DNA of 5,132 bases from Anaerotignum sp. (GTDB lineage Bacteria; Bacillota; Clostridia; Lachnospirales; Anaerotignaceae): the NCBI GenBank assembly GCA_020024265.1, contig JAHHTW010000043.1:1-5132 (forward strand). The letters are read 5' to 3'. Shown here in pieces: positions 1 to 5,051 of the stretch. Made by a program: the position numbers and the translations under genes. The stretch's first letter is position 1. Every line of letters starts with the position of its first letter. Below the pieces are notes generated by a model. The model did no database searches. It saw only the letters and a list, made by a program, of their open reading frames with translations, and was not told the DNA's origin.

Positions 1-55
1 CAAGGGACGATGTCCCTTGTGGGGCATTGGGGCAAAGCCCCAAGGTCTTTCCTTC
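1..55 (+). repeat. Double-hairpin intergenic repeat, copy 1
   Basis: The copy has two perfect hairpins. Hairpin 1 is CAAGGGAC (1-8), loop GAT, GTCCCTTG (12-19). After a 7-nt spacer, TGGGGCA, hairpin 2 is TTGGGGC (27-33), loop AAA, GCCCCAA (37-43). The tail GGTCTTTCCTTC runs to 55. The whole 55 bp recurs without a mismatch at 208-262, and the same architecture is found four more times near the right end. There is no T-run directly after hairpin 2, so it is not a standard terminator. Sequence to the left of base 1 is not visible, so the repeat may extend further. Confidence 0.9.
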
Positions 56-167
56 TGTAAGAAAGGAAAAGCAGGAGGACAGAACAATCCACGAGGGCAG
101 TGTCTTTTGCAAGATCATACAAAGAAGGAGCTGCACCATGTTTGCACTATGCTCAAATGTATCGTCA
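56..167. other. Non-coding spacer between repeat copies 1 and 2
   Basis: This stretch is purine-rich at its start (56-85) and has no convincing gene. A short reading frame begins at ATG 138 behind an AAGGAG-like site, but it runs straight through the 168-198 hairpin, repeat copy 2 and half of the terminator. It is better explained as chance. I see no other clear structure here. Confidence 0.5.
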
Positions 168-198
168 GAAGCGCTTTGGATGCAATCCAATGCGCTTC
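168..198 (+). repeat. Long imperfect hairpin upstream of repeat copy 2
   Basis: GAAGCGC (168-174) pairs with GCGCTTC (192-198), and TTGGAT (176-181) pairs with ATCCAA (185-190). Between them is one T-T mismatch (175/191), and the loop is GCA. That gives 13 paired positions in a 31-nt palindrome. It ends 9 nt before repeat copy 2. Hairpins unrelated in sequence sit in the same place before the elements at 4791-4842 (minus strand) and 5052-5103. Confidence 0.8.
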
Positions 199-207
199 AT
201 AAAGGGT

Positions 208-262
208 CAAGGGACGATGTCCCTTGTGGGGCATTGGGGCAAAGCCCCAAGGTCTTTCCTTC
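208..262 (+). repeat. Double-hairpin intergenic repeat, copy 2
   Basis: This copy is identical to 1-55. Hairpin 1 spans 208-226 and hairpin 2 spans 234-250, followed by GGTCTTTCCTTC. It is preceded by GGGT, giving GGGTCAAGGG, a flank shared with the minus-strand copies near 4783 and 4842. Its GGTCTTTCC end faces the 3' end of the minus-strand membrane-protein gene, with the terminator in between. Confidence 0.9.
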
Positions 263-263
263 C

Positions 264-302
264 AAAACAAAACGGCAAGCCTAACACCTGCCGTTTTGTT
301 TT
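264..302 (-). terminator. Rho-independent terminator of the membrane-protein gene (bidirectional)
   Basis: A perfect 14-bp stem, 264-277 against 289-302, encloses an 11-nt loop. The core ACGGCA/TGCCGT is flanked by A-rich and T-rich arms, so the minus strand reads TGCCG followed by TTTTGTTTT, a typical U-tract. The plus strand also ends in TTTTGTTTTT, so it could terminate in both directions. It lies 4 bp past the TAA of the minus-strand gene. Confidence 0.88.
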
Positions 303-306
303 TCTA

Positions 307-1242
307 TTATACCTCTGTATGTTCCTTGTTCTCTTGTGTTTCTTTTTGCGGCTCTGCTTCTGCCTTCTGCTCTGACAAAGCTTCTTCTGTATGTTCCAAA
401 TTGCCTGCCTGAGATGTAATGCTATGTATTTCTTCCTTCGGTGTTTCCTCCGGTTCTTCTTGTAAGGATGCCATGCCATACAGTCCGGATTCTCTGTTCA
501 AAAATACCACTGTCATCTGGCAAACCACATATGCATCTCCAAGGTGTATGATACAATTCATCACAATATTCATATAAATATTGTCAGGCAGCGGCAAAAA
601 TAACACGCCCACAAAGCTTGACCAGCCTACCATGACAAAGTTCAGCAGAATCAGAAAGCCAAATGTACGCCACCATCTTTCACGTACCAAAAGGCGGCTA
701 TGTCCCAAGGCATCCAAACCACGTCTGTGTCCCAAGCCAATGCAGTACAGGTATAGACACCATACCACACTCAAATAAATCCCCGGTATGAATAACAAAA
801 AGCTGCCCAATACCACAAGCACCATATATACAATACCAACCTTTACTACCGTAGACTCACAAAGCATCGCCTGACTAAAAGCATTGCCCGGCTCAAACTG
901 CCTGCCCTCCAAACGCCATTTTGCCGCTTTTGCCACACCAATCATAAAAATTGGCATCAACAATACATTGATCAGCATAATCAATATGTTGTTGATCCCC
1001 ATCTGTGTCAAATAGTTCTGTGCTTGCTCTATGCTTAGCATATCCCCTGCCTGAAGCACGATATCACTGATGTTCAAAAGACGCATCTGTATCACGGCTT
1101 CCAGTAAACTAATGGGAAGACAAATCATAGCCAGCCCCCATAAAATGGTTTTGAAATTGGTATGAAACAATGTCATACCAATCGATAACACCTCATTCCA
1201 TCGCAATTCCCTGCTGTATACCAGCTCTTTGATTCTTTCCAT
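307..1242 (-). CDS. Polytopic membrane protein, YciC / GPDPase-membrane-domain-like
   Basis: The 311-residue integral membrane protein has about six hydrophobic segments, near residues 30-52, 84-104, 133-152, 153-170, 193-217 and 222-247. The middle stretch, PGIYLSVVW followed by RGLDALGHSRLLVRERWWRTFG (about 153-195), matches the pattern of the YciC and glycerophosphodiester-phosphodiesterase membrane-domain families: a PGIYL helix, then an amphipathic 'AL..S..L....WWRTFG' segment. No catalytic phosphodiesterase domain is present, so no enzyme activity is implied; the biochemical role is unknown. The last 51 residues (261-311) form a hydrophilic tail with 16 Glu, probably disordered. I chose ATG 1242 because GAAAGGA (1252-1258) lies 9 nt upstream. 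An in-frame ATG at 1284 adds 14 residues but has no comparable ribosome-binding site. The gene is divergent from the reductase gene and ends at a strong terminator. Confidence 0.85.
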   Translation of the reverse strand: MERIKELVYSRELRWNEVLSIGMTLFHTNFKTILWGLAMICLPISLLEAVIQMRLLNISDIVLQAGDMLSIEQAQNYLTQMGINNILIMLINVLLMPIFMIGVAKAAKWRLEGRQFEPGNAFSQAMLCESTVVKVGIVYMVLVVLGSFLLFIPGIYLSVVWCLYLYCIGLGHRRGLDALGHSRLLVRERWWRTFGFLILLNFVMVGWSSFVGVLFLPLPDNIYMNIVMNCIIHLGDAYVVCQMTVVFLNRESGLYGMASLQEEPEETPKEEIHSITSQAGNLEHTEEALSEQKAEAEPQKETQENKEHTEV

Positions 1243-1251
1243 AATATCTAA

Positions 1252-1258
1252 TCCTTTC
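1252..1258 (-). promoter_or_regulatory. Ribosome-binding site deciding the membrane-protein start
   Basis: GAAAGGA on the minus strand lies 9 nt before ATG 1242. The same 9-nt spacing occurs in the other three genes. This favours 1242 over the upstream ATG at 1284. Confidence 0.75.
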
Positions 1259-1308
1259 TTTGTGCAAGCATGTATCCCTACCATATTGTTTATATGTTTC
1301 TTTTTATA

Positions 1309-1346
1309 ATTGTATCATATTATACTACATTTTTCGAATTTTTCAT
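1309..1346 (-). promoter_or_regulatory. Candidate promoter(s) for the membrane-protein gene
   Basis: On the minus strand a perfect TATAAT lies at 1324-1319. It has a weak ATGAAA -35 match (1346-1341) at 16-nt spacing. A second option is TACAAT at 1314-1309 with TCGAAA (1337-1332) at 17 nt. Either would give a 5' leader of roughly 60-75 nt. The region is very AT-rich, so chance matches are possible. Confidence 0.45.
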
Positions 1347-1416
1347 CCATATCTTCATAAATTTTAACTTCATACGCAAAAATCCTGCACTTTCGGCTTC
1401 CTGACGTACCATTCTA

Positions 1417-1445
1417 TTGTAAAACATATCTTTTTTCGTTACACT
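1417..1445 (+). promoter_or_regulatory. Candidate promoter for the reductase-phosphatase operon
   Basis: TTGTAA (1417-1422) and TACACT (1440-1445) are separated by 17 nt, each matching the SigA consensus at 4 of 6 positions. Transcription would start near 1452, inside the inverted repeat at 1449-1468. This is the best -35/-10 pair I found before the gene. TATATA at 1445-1450 is an alternative -10 without a good -35. Confidence 0.4.
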
Positions 1446-1448
1446 ATA

Positions 1449-1468
1449 TACCAAAGCAGAATTTGGTA
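1449..1468 (+). promoter_or_regulatory. Perfect inverted repeat, possible operator
   Basis: TACCAAA (1449-1455), a 6-nt centre and TTTGGTA (1462-1468) form a perfect dyad. It lies 4 nt after the predicted -10 and 12 nt before the ribosome-binding site. Its place over the likely transcription start suits a repressor operator. It could also form a 7-bp hairpin at the very 5' end of the mRNA. It does not overlap the ribosome-binding site. The regulator is unknown; it is not a clear match to the FapR or FabT sites I know. Confidence 0.45.
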
Positions 1469-1480
1469 CGACCGAAAAAG

Positions 1481-1486
1481 AAAGGA
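1481..1486 (+). promoter_or_regulatory. Ribosome-binding site deciding the reductase start
   Basis: AAAGGA lies 9 nt before ATG 1496. The reading frame is open back to a TTG at 1463, but that TTG lies inside the inverted repeat and has no ribosome-binding site, so 1496 is preferred. Confidence 0.8.
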
Positions 1487-1495
1487 TGTGCTGTT

Positions 1496-2230
1496 ATGCA
1501 ACCAAAGACTGTACTGGTAACAGGTTCCTCCCGTGGCATTGGCAAAGCGATTGCCACAGCATTTGGAAAAACAGGCTGTCGTGTGGTACTCAATGCCTCA
1601 CGCAGCAAAGAGCAGCTGCTGCAAACAGAGCAGGAGCTGAATGCCATGGGCATCCATACACTTGCCATACTTGCTGATGTATCGGACTACAATGCCTGTC
1701 AAACGATGTTTTCAAAAATCCAAGAAACATTTGGCGATGTCGATATTTTGATTAACAATGCTGGGATTTCACAAATCTCATTGTTTTCTGATTTGCAGCC
1801 TGCACAATGGCAACGTGTGCTGGATGTCAATCTGGGCTCTGTGCTGAACTGCACTCATTTGGCAGTCCCTGCAATGGTGCATCGCAAAGCAGGTGTCATT
1901 CTCAATATTTCCTCTATGTGGGGGAGCGTCGGTGCTTCCTGTGAAGCGGTTTATGCTGCATCCAAAGGCGGCATTCATGCCTTTACACGTTCCATGGCAA
2001 AAGAGCTGGGACCATCCGGCATCCGTGTCAATGCCATTGCCTGTGGCGTGATTGATACGGAAATGAACCAATGCTTTGACAAGGAGGAGCGTGCGGCACT
2101 TGCAGATGAAATTGCATTGATGCGCTTTGGCAAGCCGGAGGAGGTGGCTTCACTTGCGGTATCTCTGGCAGGGGAAGGGGCATCCTTTTTGACCGGACAA
2201 ATCATCACATTGGATGGAGGTATGCTCTAA
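1496..2230 (+). CDS. SDR-family NAD(P)-dependent reductase, FabG/YmfI-like
   Basis: This is a classical short-chain dehydrogenase/reductase of 244 residues, the usual FabG size. The Rossmann glycine motif TGSSRGIG is at 9-16, Asp61 precedes the adenine pocket, NNAG is at 87-90, and the catalytic tetrad is Asn112, Ser140, Tyr153 and Lys157. Arg36 after the second strand suggests NADPH preference. The C-terminal 'FLTGQIITLDGGML' is the standard FabG ending. By homology it reduces a 3-oxoacyl-ACP or similar ketone in the cytosol. The stretch ISSMWGSVGASCEAVYAASKGG recalls clostridial proteins annotated as EF-P 5-aminopentanone reductase (YmfI), which finishes a lysine modification on elongation factor P; this is from memory. 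The usual 'PG' motif after the active site reads CG (Cys183-Gly184). No other fatty-acid genes are next to it, which slightly disfavours a role as the main FabG. It is followed by an overlapping phosphatase gene. Confidence 0.93.
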   Translation: MQPKTVLVTGSSRGIGKAIATAFGKTGCRVVLNASRSKEQLLQTEQELNAMGIHTLAILADVSDYNACQTMFSKIQETFGDVDILINNAGISQISLFSDLQPAQWQRVLDVNLGSVLNCTHLAVPAMVHRKAGVILNISSMWGSVGASCEAVYAASKGGIHAFTRSMAKELGPSGIRVNAIACGVIDTEMNQCFDKEERAALADEIALMRFGKPEEVASLAVSLAGEGASFLTGQIITLDGGML

Positions 2231-2937
2231 TGCAGAATACAAAGGCATACAAAGCCATATTTTTTGATGTCGATAAAACATTATTGGATTTTCACAAAAC
2301 AGAGCATTATGCCTTAGACCGTGCCTTTGCAAAGGCAAATCTCCCCTTTTCTCCAAAAATGCGCAGCTATTATCTGGAAATGAACGGTAAGCTTTGGGAA
2401 CGCTATGAGCGTGGAGAAATCTCAAGGGATACCGTATTTTCCACACGTTTTGTCCATCTGTTTTCCAAATTTGGCATTGCGTTTGACGGGCAGAAAATGG
2501 AGCAAATCTATCGCGAGGAGCTAAACTTGGGGCATGACCTTATGCCAAATGCCAAAGAGGTTGTGAAAAGACTCTCTGCGCAATATCCGTTGTATATTGT
2601 AACCAATGGCAGCGCACAAACACAGCACAAACGACTGTATGATTCGGGGTTAAAACCATATTTTTCCGAAATCTTTATTTCGGAGCAAATCGGCTATCGC
2701 AAGCCCATGACAGCGTTTTTCGCATATTGCCTTGCACAGCTGCCACATCTGCAAGCAAAGGATATTTTGTTGGTTGGGGACTCCCTTTCTTCTGATATAT
2801 TGGGCGGAAATCGCTCTGGTATTGATACCTGCTGGATGAACGCAGAACAAATCACAAATGACACCATTGCCATACCCACATATGAAATTGCAGCCTTGAT
2901 CGAGCTGCTGCCTTTATTGGGCATGAATGTGCAATAG
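2230..2937 (+). CDS. yjjG: HAD-superfamily phosphatase, YjjG-type pyrimidine 5'-nucleotidase
   Basis: The 235-residue cytosolic HAD hydrolase has all four motifs: DVDKT at 13-17 (nucleophile Asp13, acid/base Asp15), TNG at 125-127, Lys158 in 'YRKP', and GDSLSSD at 183-189 (metal ligands Asp184 and Asp189). A helical C1-type cap occupies about 22-100. The segment SDILGGNRSGIDTCWMN closely follows the corresponding part of E. coli YjjG, and the length fits the YjjG/YfnB group. YjjG dephosphorylates pyrimidine nucleoside monophosphates, including non-canonical ones, as a pool-cleaning enzyme; the exact substrate here is inferred. The ATG overlaps the reductase stop as TAATG, and GGAGG at 2216-2220, inside the reductase gene, lies 9 nt upstream. 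Translational coupling is likely. A different small-molecule phosphatase activity remains possible. Confidence 0.9.
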   Translation: MQNTKAYKAIFFDVDKTLLDFHKTEHYALDRAFAKANLPFSPKMRSYYLEMNGKLWERYERGEISRDTVFSTRFVHLFSKFGIAFDGQKMEQIYREELNLGHDLMPNAKEVVKRLSAQYPLYIVTNGSAQTQHKRLYDSGLKPYFSEIFISEQIGYRKPMTAFFAYCLAQLPHLQAKDILLVGDSLSSDILGGNRSGIDTCWMNAEQITNDTIAIPTYEIAALIELLPLLGMNVQ

Positions 2938-2938
2938 A

Positions 2939-2968
2939 TACAGCCTGACTGCTGTACAATTGTTTTTT
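2939..2968 (+). terminator. Weak terminator-like hairpin after the phosphatase gene
   Basis: TACAGC (2939-2944) pairs with GCTGTA (2951-2956) around a 6-nt loop. A run of six T (2963-2968) starts 6 nt after the stem. The stem is short and the T-run is displaced, so termination may be partial. The T-run overlaps the candidate -35 of the next gene. Confidence 0.45.
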
Positions 2969-2988
2969 GGTCAATTTTTATATATACT
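2960..2988 (+). promoter_or_regulatory. Candidate promoter for the WG-repeat protein gene
   Basis: TTGTTT (2960-2965) and TATACT (2983-2988) are separated by 17 nt. The -10 is good and the -35 is weak (3 of 6). A start near 2995 would give a 5' leader of about 33 nt, ending in the strong AAAGGAGG site. Confidence 0.45.
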
Positions 2989-3010
2989 GAATGCAAACAT
3001 TGTACTTGGA

Positions 3011-3018
3011 AAAGGAGG
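3011..3018 (+). promoter_or_regulatory. Ribosome-binding site deciding the WG-repeat protein start
   Basis: AAAGGAGG lies 9 nt before ATG 3028. The in-frame ATG at 3019 directly abuts this site and so cannot use it, which makes 3028 the better start. Confidence 0.85.
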
Positions 3019-3027
3019 ATGCTAAAT

Positions 3028-4671
3028 ATGAAAAAGAAAATCTTTGCTTTGTGCATGAGTGCCATACTATCCATAGGCAGTACCTCTGCATTCGCTGCAA
3101 ACTTTGAGCTGCAAGAAACGGTACATATCTATACCGCTGATATTGGTACCACACGTTTTGCAAAAGACGGTGTCTTGCAGCCATTGGATGTCACCATCGA
3201 CATTCAAGATGGTTATGTCATGCTGCCCATGCGTACATTCCTTTGCGCCGTATACAAAGATGCAGATATGGATTGGGATGCAAAAACAAAAACTGCTACC
3301 GTGATGATGGATGAAAGCATCATTACTTTTGACGCAAACAAAAATACCATTACACGCAACGGCGAACCTCTGAAAGTTTCCGGTACATGTACTGTCAAAG
3401 AAGGACGTCTTTTTGTGCCGCTGAGAAACTGGGGGAATATACTCGCTGCCTGTGGCTATGCCGTTACACCGTCTGACATTACTTGGAATGACAAAACAAA
3501 ACAGGCAACTATCAAAGTCGGCGAAACTACGATTGTACGAACCTCCAAACCCAAAGATCCTGTATTTACAGGCGAAGGGGAACCTCCGATCTATACCATG
3601 GCATTGACAGAAAAATATGATGAACTCTCTCCCATAGGCGACGGCTTATTTCTGGCACAACAATATCCGGATGGGAATATTGGTCTTGGCATCATAACAG
3701 GCGGTCCGGAAAATACATATGCCGTGATTGATGCCACCGGCAAAGAATTGCTGCATTTTGACAGAAACACATTATTCCTTATGGATTCTTTGGGTGAAGG
3801 CTATTTTTATGCGATCAGTGCTGATTTCAAAAAGAAATTTGTCATGAATCAAACAGGGGAAACCCTATTTGATGTACCCTATCAAAAAATCGGGAAATTT
3901 TCTGATGGCTTATCCCTTGTTGCACAAAAGGTAGATGAAACCATCAAATACGGCTATATCAATACAAAAGGCGAACTGCAAATCCCTCTGCAATTCACAC
4001 AGGCTGCACCATTTTCCGAAGGGCTGGCTGCCGTTTCCGGTCCAAACGGCAAGTATGGGTTTATTGATACAAAGGGGAATTTTGTAATAGAACCAACATA
4101 TGATTTCTGTCATTCCTTCCATGAAGGTCTTGCAGGTGTAAAAACAGCACAGGGACTTGGGTATATCAATCAAAAAGGGGAAACGGTCATTGATTTGCAA
4201 TACCTTCGGATTGGTACATTTCATAACGGTACATCCTATGCCATGCTGCCCGAAAGTCACGAAGTATGGCTCATCAATACAAAAGGCGAACGATTGAAAC
4301 GCATTACAGAAGCCAAAGAGATATTTTATGCTAATAAACAGAACCAAAATTCCATTCTGTGCACAGAGGAAATCGTACAATTGCCAAATGGCGCACATGA
4401 GCATATCTCTTCTTGGTTTGACGAAACAGGTGAAATCTCGTATCAAACCTATTTATGGAAAAAAGACCTTGCAGAAGGGCTATCGCCCGTTGTAGATGCT
4501 ACCAACAAAAAATACGGCTATGTGGATGATAACGGGAAATGGATCATCTCCTCTGAGTTTGACTACGCAGAAGCATTTCAAGATGGCTATGCTGTGGTGG
4601 CTTGTGAATATACAACGGAACAAGGCACGCAAAATGTTGCATGGGGCATCATACAAAATCCTTTGCAATAA
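3028..4671 (+). CDS. Secreted stalk-domain plus WG-repeat protein
   Basis: The protein has 547 residues. A Sec signal peptide (KKK, hydrophobic core 5-17, AFA with cleavage likely after Ala23) sends it outside the membrane; no lipobox, transmembrane anchor or LPXTG-like sorting signal is visible. Residues about 50-165 resemble the copper amine oxidase N-terminal ('stalk') domain, with two half-repeats marked by YVMLPMRTFL...MDWDAKTKTATV and RLFVPLRNWG...ITWNDKTKQATI. In clostridia this domain is common on surface proteins and does not imply amine oxidase activity. Residues about 196-543 hold seven to eight WG-type beta repeats, recognisable as 'F.EGLA.V....KYGFIDTKGNFVI.P.YD'; the best are at 288-326, 328-362, 363-393 and 480-515, and those near 397-475 are degenerate. 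WG repeats probably form a beta-propeller-like or solenoid binding surface. The ligand and role are unknown. It appears to have its own promoter. Confidence 0.9.
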   Translation: MKKKIFALCMSAILSIGSTSAFAANFELQETVHIYTADIGTTRFAKDGVLQPLDVTIDIQDGYVMLPMRTFLCAVYKDADMDWDAKTKTATVMMDESIITFDANKNTITRNGEPLKVSGTCTVKEGRLFVPLRNWGNILAACGYAVTPSDITWNDKTKQATIKVGETTIVRTSKPKDPVFTGEGEPPIYTMALTEKYDELSPIGDGLFLAQQYPDGNIGLGIITGGPENTYAVIDATGKELLHFDRNTLFLMDSLGEGYFYAISADFKKKFVMNQTGETLFDVPYQKIGKFSDGLSLVAQKVDETIKYGYINTKGELQIPLQFTQAAPFSEGLAAVSGPNGKYGFIDTKGNFVIEPTYDFCHSFHEGLAGVKTAQGLGYINQKGETVIDLQYLRIGTFHNGTSYAMLPESHEVWLINTKGERLKRITEAKEIFYANKQNQNSILCTEEIVQLPNGAHEHISSWFDETGEISYQTYLWKKDLAEGLSPVVDATNKKYGYVDDNGKWIISSEFDYAEAFQDGYAVVACEYTTEQGTQNVAWGIIQNPLQ

Positions 4672-4675
4672 AATC

Positions 4676-4726
4676 AAGACCTTGGGGCGCTGCCCCAAAC
4701 CCTGCAAGGGACTTCGCCCCTTGACC
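4676..4726 (-). repeat. Double-hairpin intergenic repeat, copy 3
   Basis: Read on the minus strand, this is the same element as copies 1 and 2: GGTCAAGGGGC, loop GAA, GTCCCTTG, spacer CAGGGT, TTGGGGC, loop AGC, GCCCCAA, GGTCTT. Hairpin 1 spans 4723-4705 and hairpin 2 spans 4698-4682. It begins 4 bp after the WG-repeat gene stop, with the GGTCTT end facing the gene. On the plus strand, hairpin 2 is the first structure in the mRNA 3' end, but no T-run follows it. Confidence 0.9.
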
Positions 4727-4732
4727 TGTAAT

Positions 4733-4783
4733 AAGACCTTGGGGCGCTGCCCCAAACCCTGCAAGGGACTTCGCCCCTTGACC
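4733..4783 (-). repeat. Double-hairpin intergenic repeat, copy 4
   Basis: This is a tandem copy of 4676-4726, identical over 51 bp and offset by 57 bp. It is separated from copy 3 by the 6-nt linker TGTAAT. Confidence 0.9.
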
Positions 4784-4790
4784 CGTTTGT

Positions 4791-4842
4791 AAGACCTTGG
4801 GGCGCTGCCCCAACACCCCGCAAGGGACTTCGCCCCTTGACC
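4791..4842 (-). repeat. Double-hairpin intergenic repeat, copy 5
   Basis: This is the third tandem copy, offset by 58 bp from copy 4. Both hairpins are identical to copies 3 and 4. Changes fall only in the spacer between the hairpins, which is 7 nt (CGGGGTG on the minus strand) instead of 6 (CAGGGT). Confidence 0.9.
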
Positions 4843-4845
4843 CAA

Positions 4846-4878
4846 TACAGCCCTTAAGGCATTGCCTTAAGGGCTGTA
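4846..4878 (-). repeat. Perfect 15-bp-stem hairpin beside the tandem array
   Basis: The arms 4846-4860 and 4864-4878 are perfectly complementary around a 3-nt loop (ATT on the plus strand), and each arm contains CCTTAAGG. No T-run follows on either strand, so it is not a standard terminator. It lies 6 nt upstream of copy 5 hairpin 1 on the minus strand. This is the same place as the hairpin at 168-198 relative to copy 2. Confidence 0.85.
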
Positions 4879-5012
4879 ACAATAGAAACAAGATGCCACA
4901 ACGTTTGTGCTTACATAACCGCAAAGTCTGACTCCGGCTTTTCAAAATTCTTTCCCGTCATATCCCTTGTACCTACCTTTCCCGTACCCTCACTTTCTCT
5001 GCTTCCTCTTAT
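4879..5012. other. Non-coding intergenic stretch
   Basis: There is no convincing gene on either strand. Apart from direct-repeat copy A (4950-4984), it holds a C/T-rich plus strand (about 4940-5010) with no T-run terminator or clear promoter that I can recognise. Confidence 0.5.
4950..4984 (+). repeat. 35-bp direct repeat, copy A
   Basis: This stretch matches 5098-5132 at 33 of 35 positions (differences at 4956 and 4958), with the last 26 bp identical. The two copies are 148 bp apart and enclose the 5013-5035 hairpin and most of repeat copy 6. TTTCCCGT also occurs twice within this region, at 4951 and 4978. Confidence 0.85.
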
Positions 5013-5035
5013 GCAGTGTTTCTTTGAAACACTGC
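5013..5035 (+). repeat. Perfect 10-bp hairpin upstream of repeat copy 6
   Basis: GCAGTGTTTC (5013-5022), loop TTT, GAAACACTGC (5026-5035). It is followed by TATAAAAAGTTTTGCT and then repeat copy 6, so it takes the same upstream place as the hairpins at 168-198 and 4846-4878. The A-rich stretch after it is not a terminator U-tract on the plus strand. Confidence 0.8.
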
Positions 5036-5051
5036 TATAAAAAGTTTTGCT

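Noticed and set aside
138..284. Short frame (48 codons) with AAGGAG before ATG 138
   Set aside because: It runs through the 168-198 hairpin, the whole of repeat copy 2 and into the terminator. The encoded peptide has no recognisable feature, and similar peptides arise from any copy of the repeat.
307..1284. Upstream ATG (1284) for the membrane protein
   Set aside because: Only A-rich sequence without a clear Shine-Dalgarno precedes it, whereas ATG 1242 has GAAAGGA at 9 nt.
1463..1495. TTG start extending the reductase by 11 residues
   Set aside because: There is no ribosome-binding site before the TTG, and it lies inside the inverted repeat. AAAGGA is correctly spaced for ATG 1496, which begins directly at the typical SDR N-terminus.
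3910..4446. Long antisense frame (178 codons) inside the WG-repeat gene
   Set aside because: It is wholly antisense to a gene with clear domains and a signal peptide, and its product is Cys/Phe-rich with no recognisable pattern. It is a shadow frame.
4676..4842. CRISPR array
   Set aside because: The repeats are 51 bp with only 6-7 nt linkers and a period of 57-58 bp. Linkers that short cannot be spacers, and no cas gene is present.
4846..4878. Rho-independent terminator for the WG-repeat gene
   Set aside because: The stem is strong, but no T-run follows it on either strand. It fits better as the upstream hairpin of the repeat unit.
4480..4945. Minus-strand frames over the tandem array giving a repetitive GQGAKSLAGFGAAPQGL-type peptide
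   Set aside because: The peptide repeats only reflect the 57-bp array. The 58-bp unit shifts the frame, no good ribosome-binding site is evident, and one frame overlaps the WG-repeat gene antisense.
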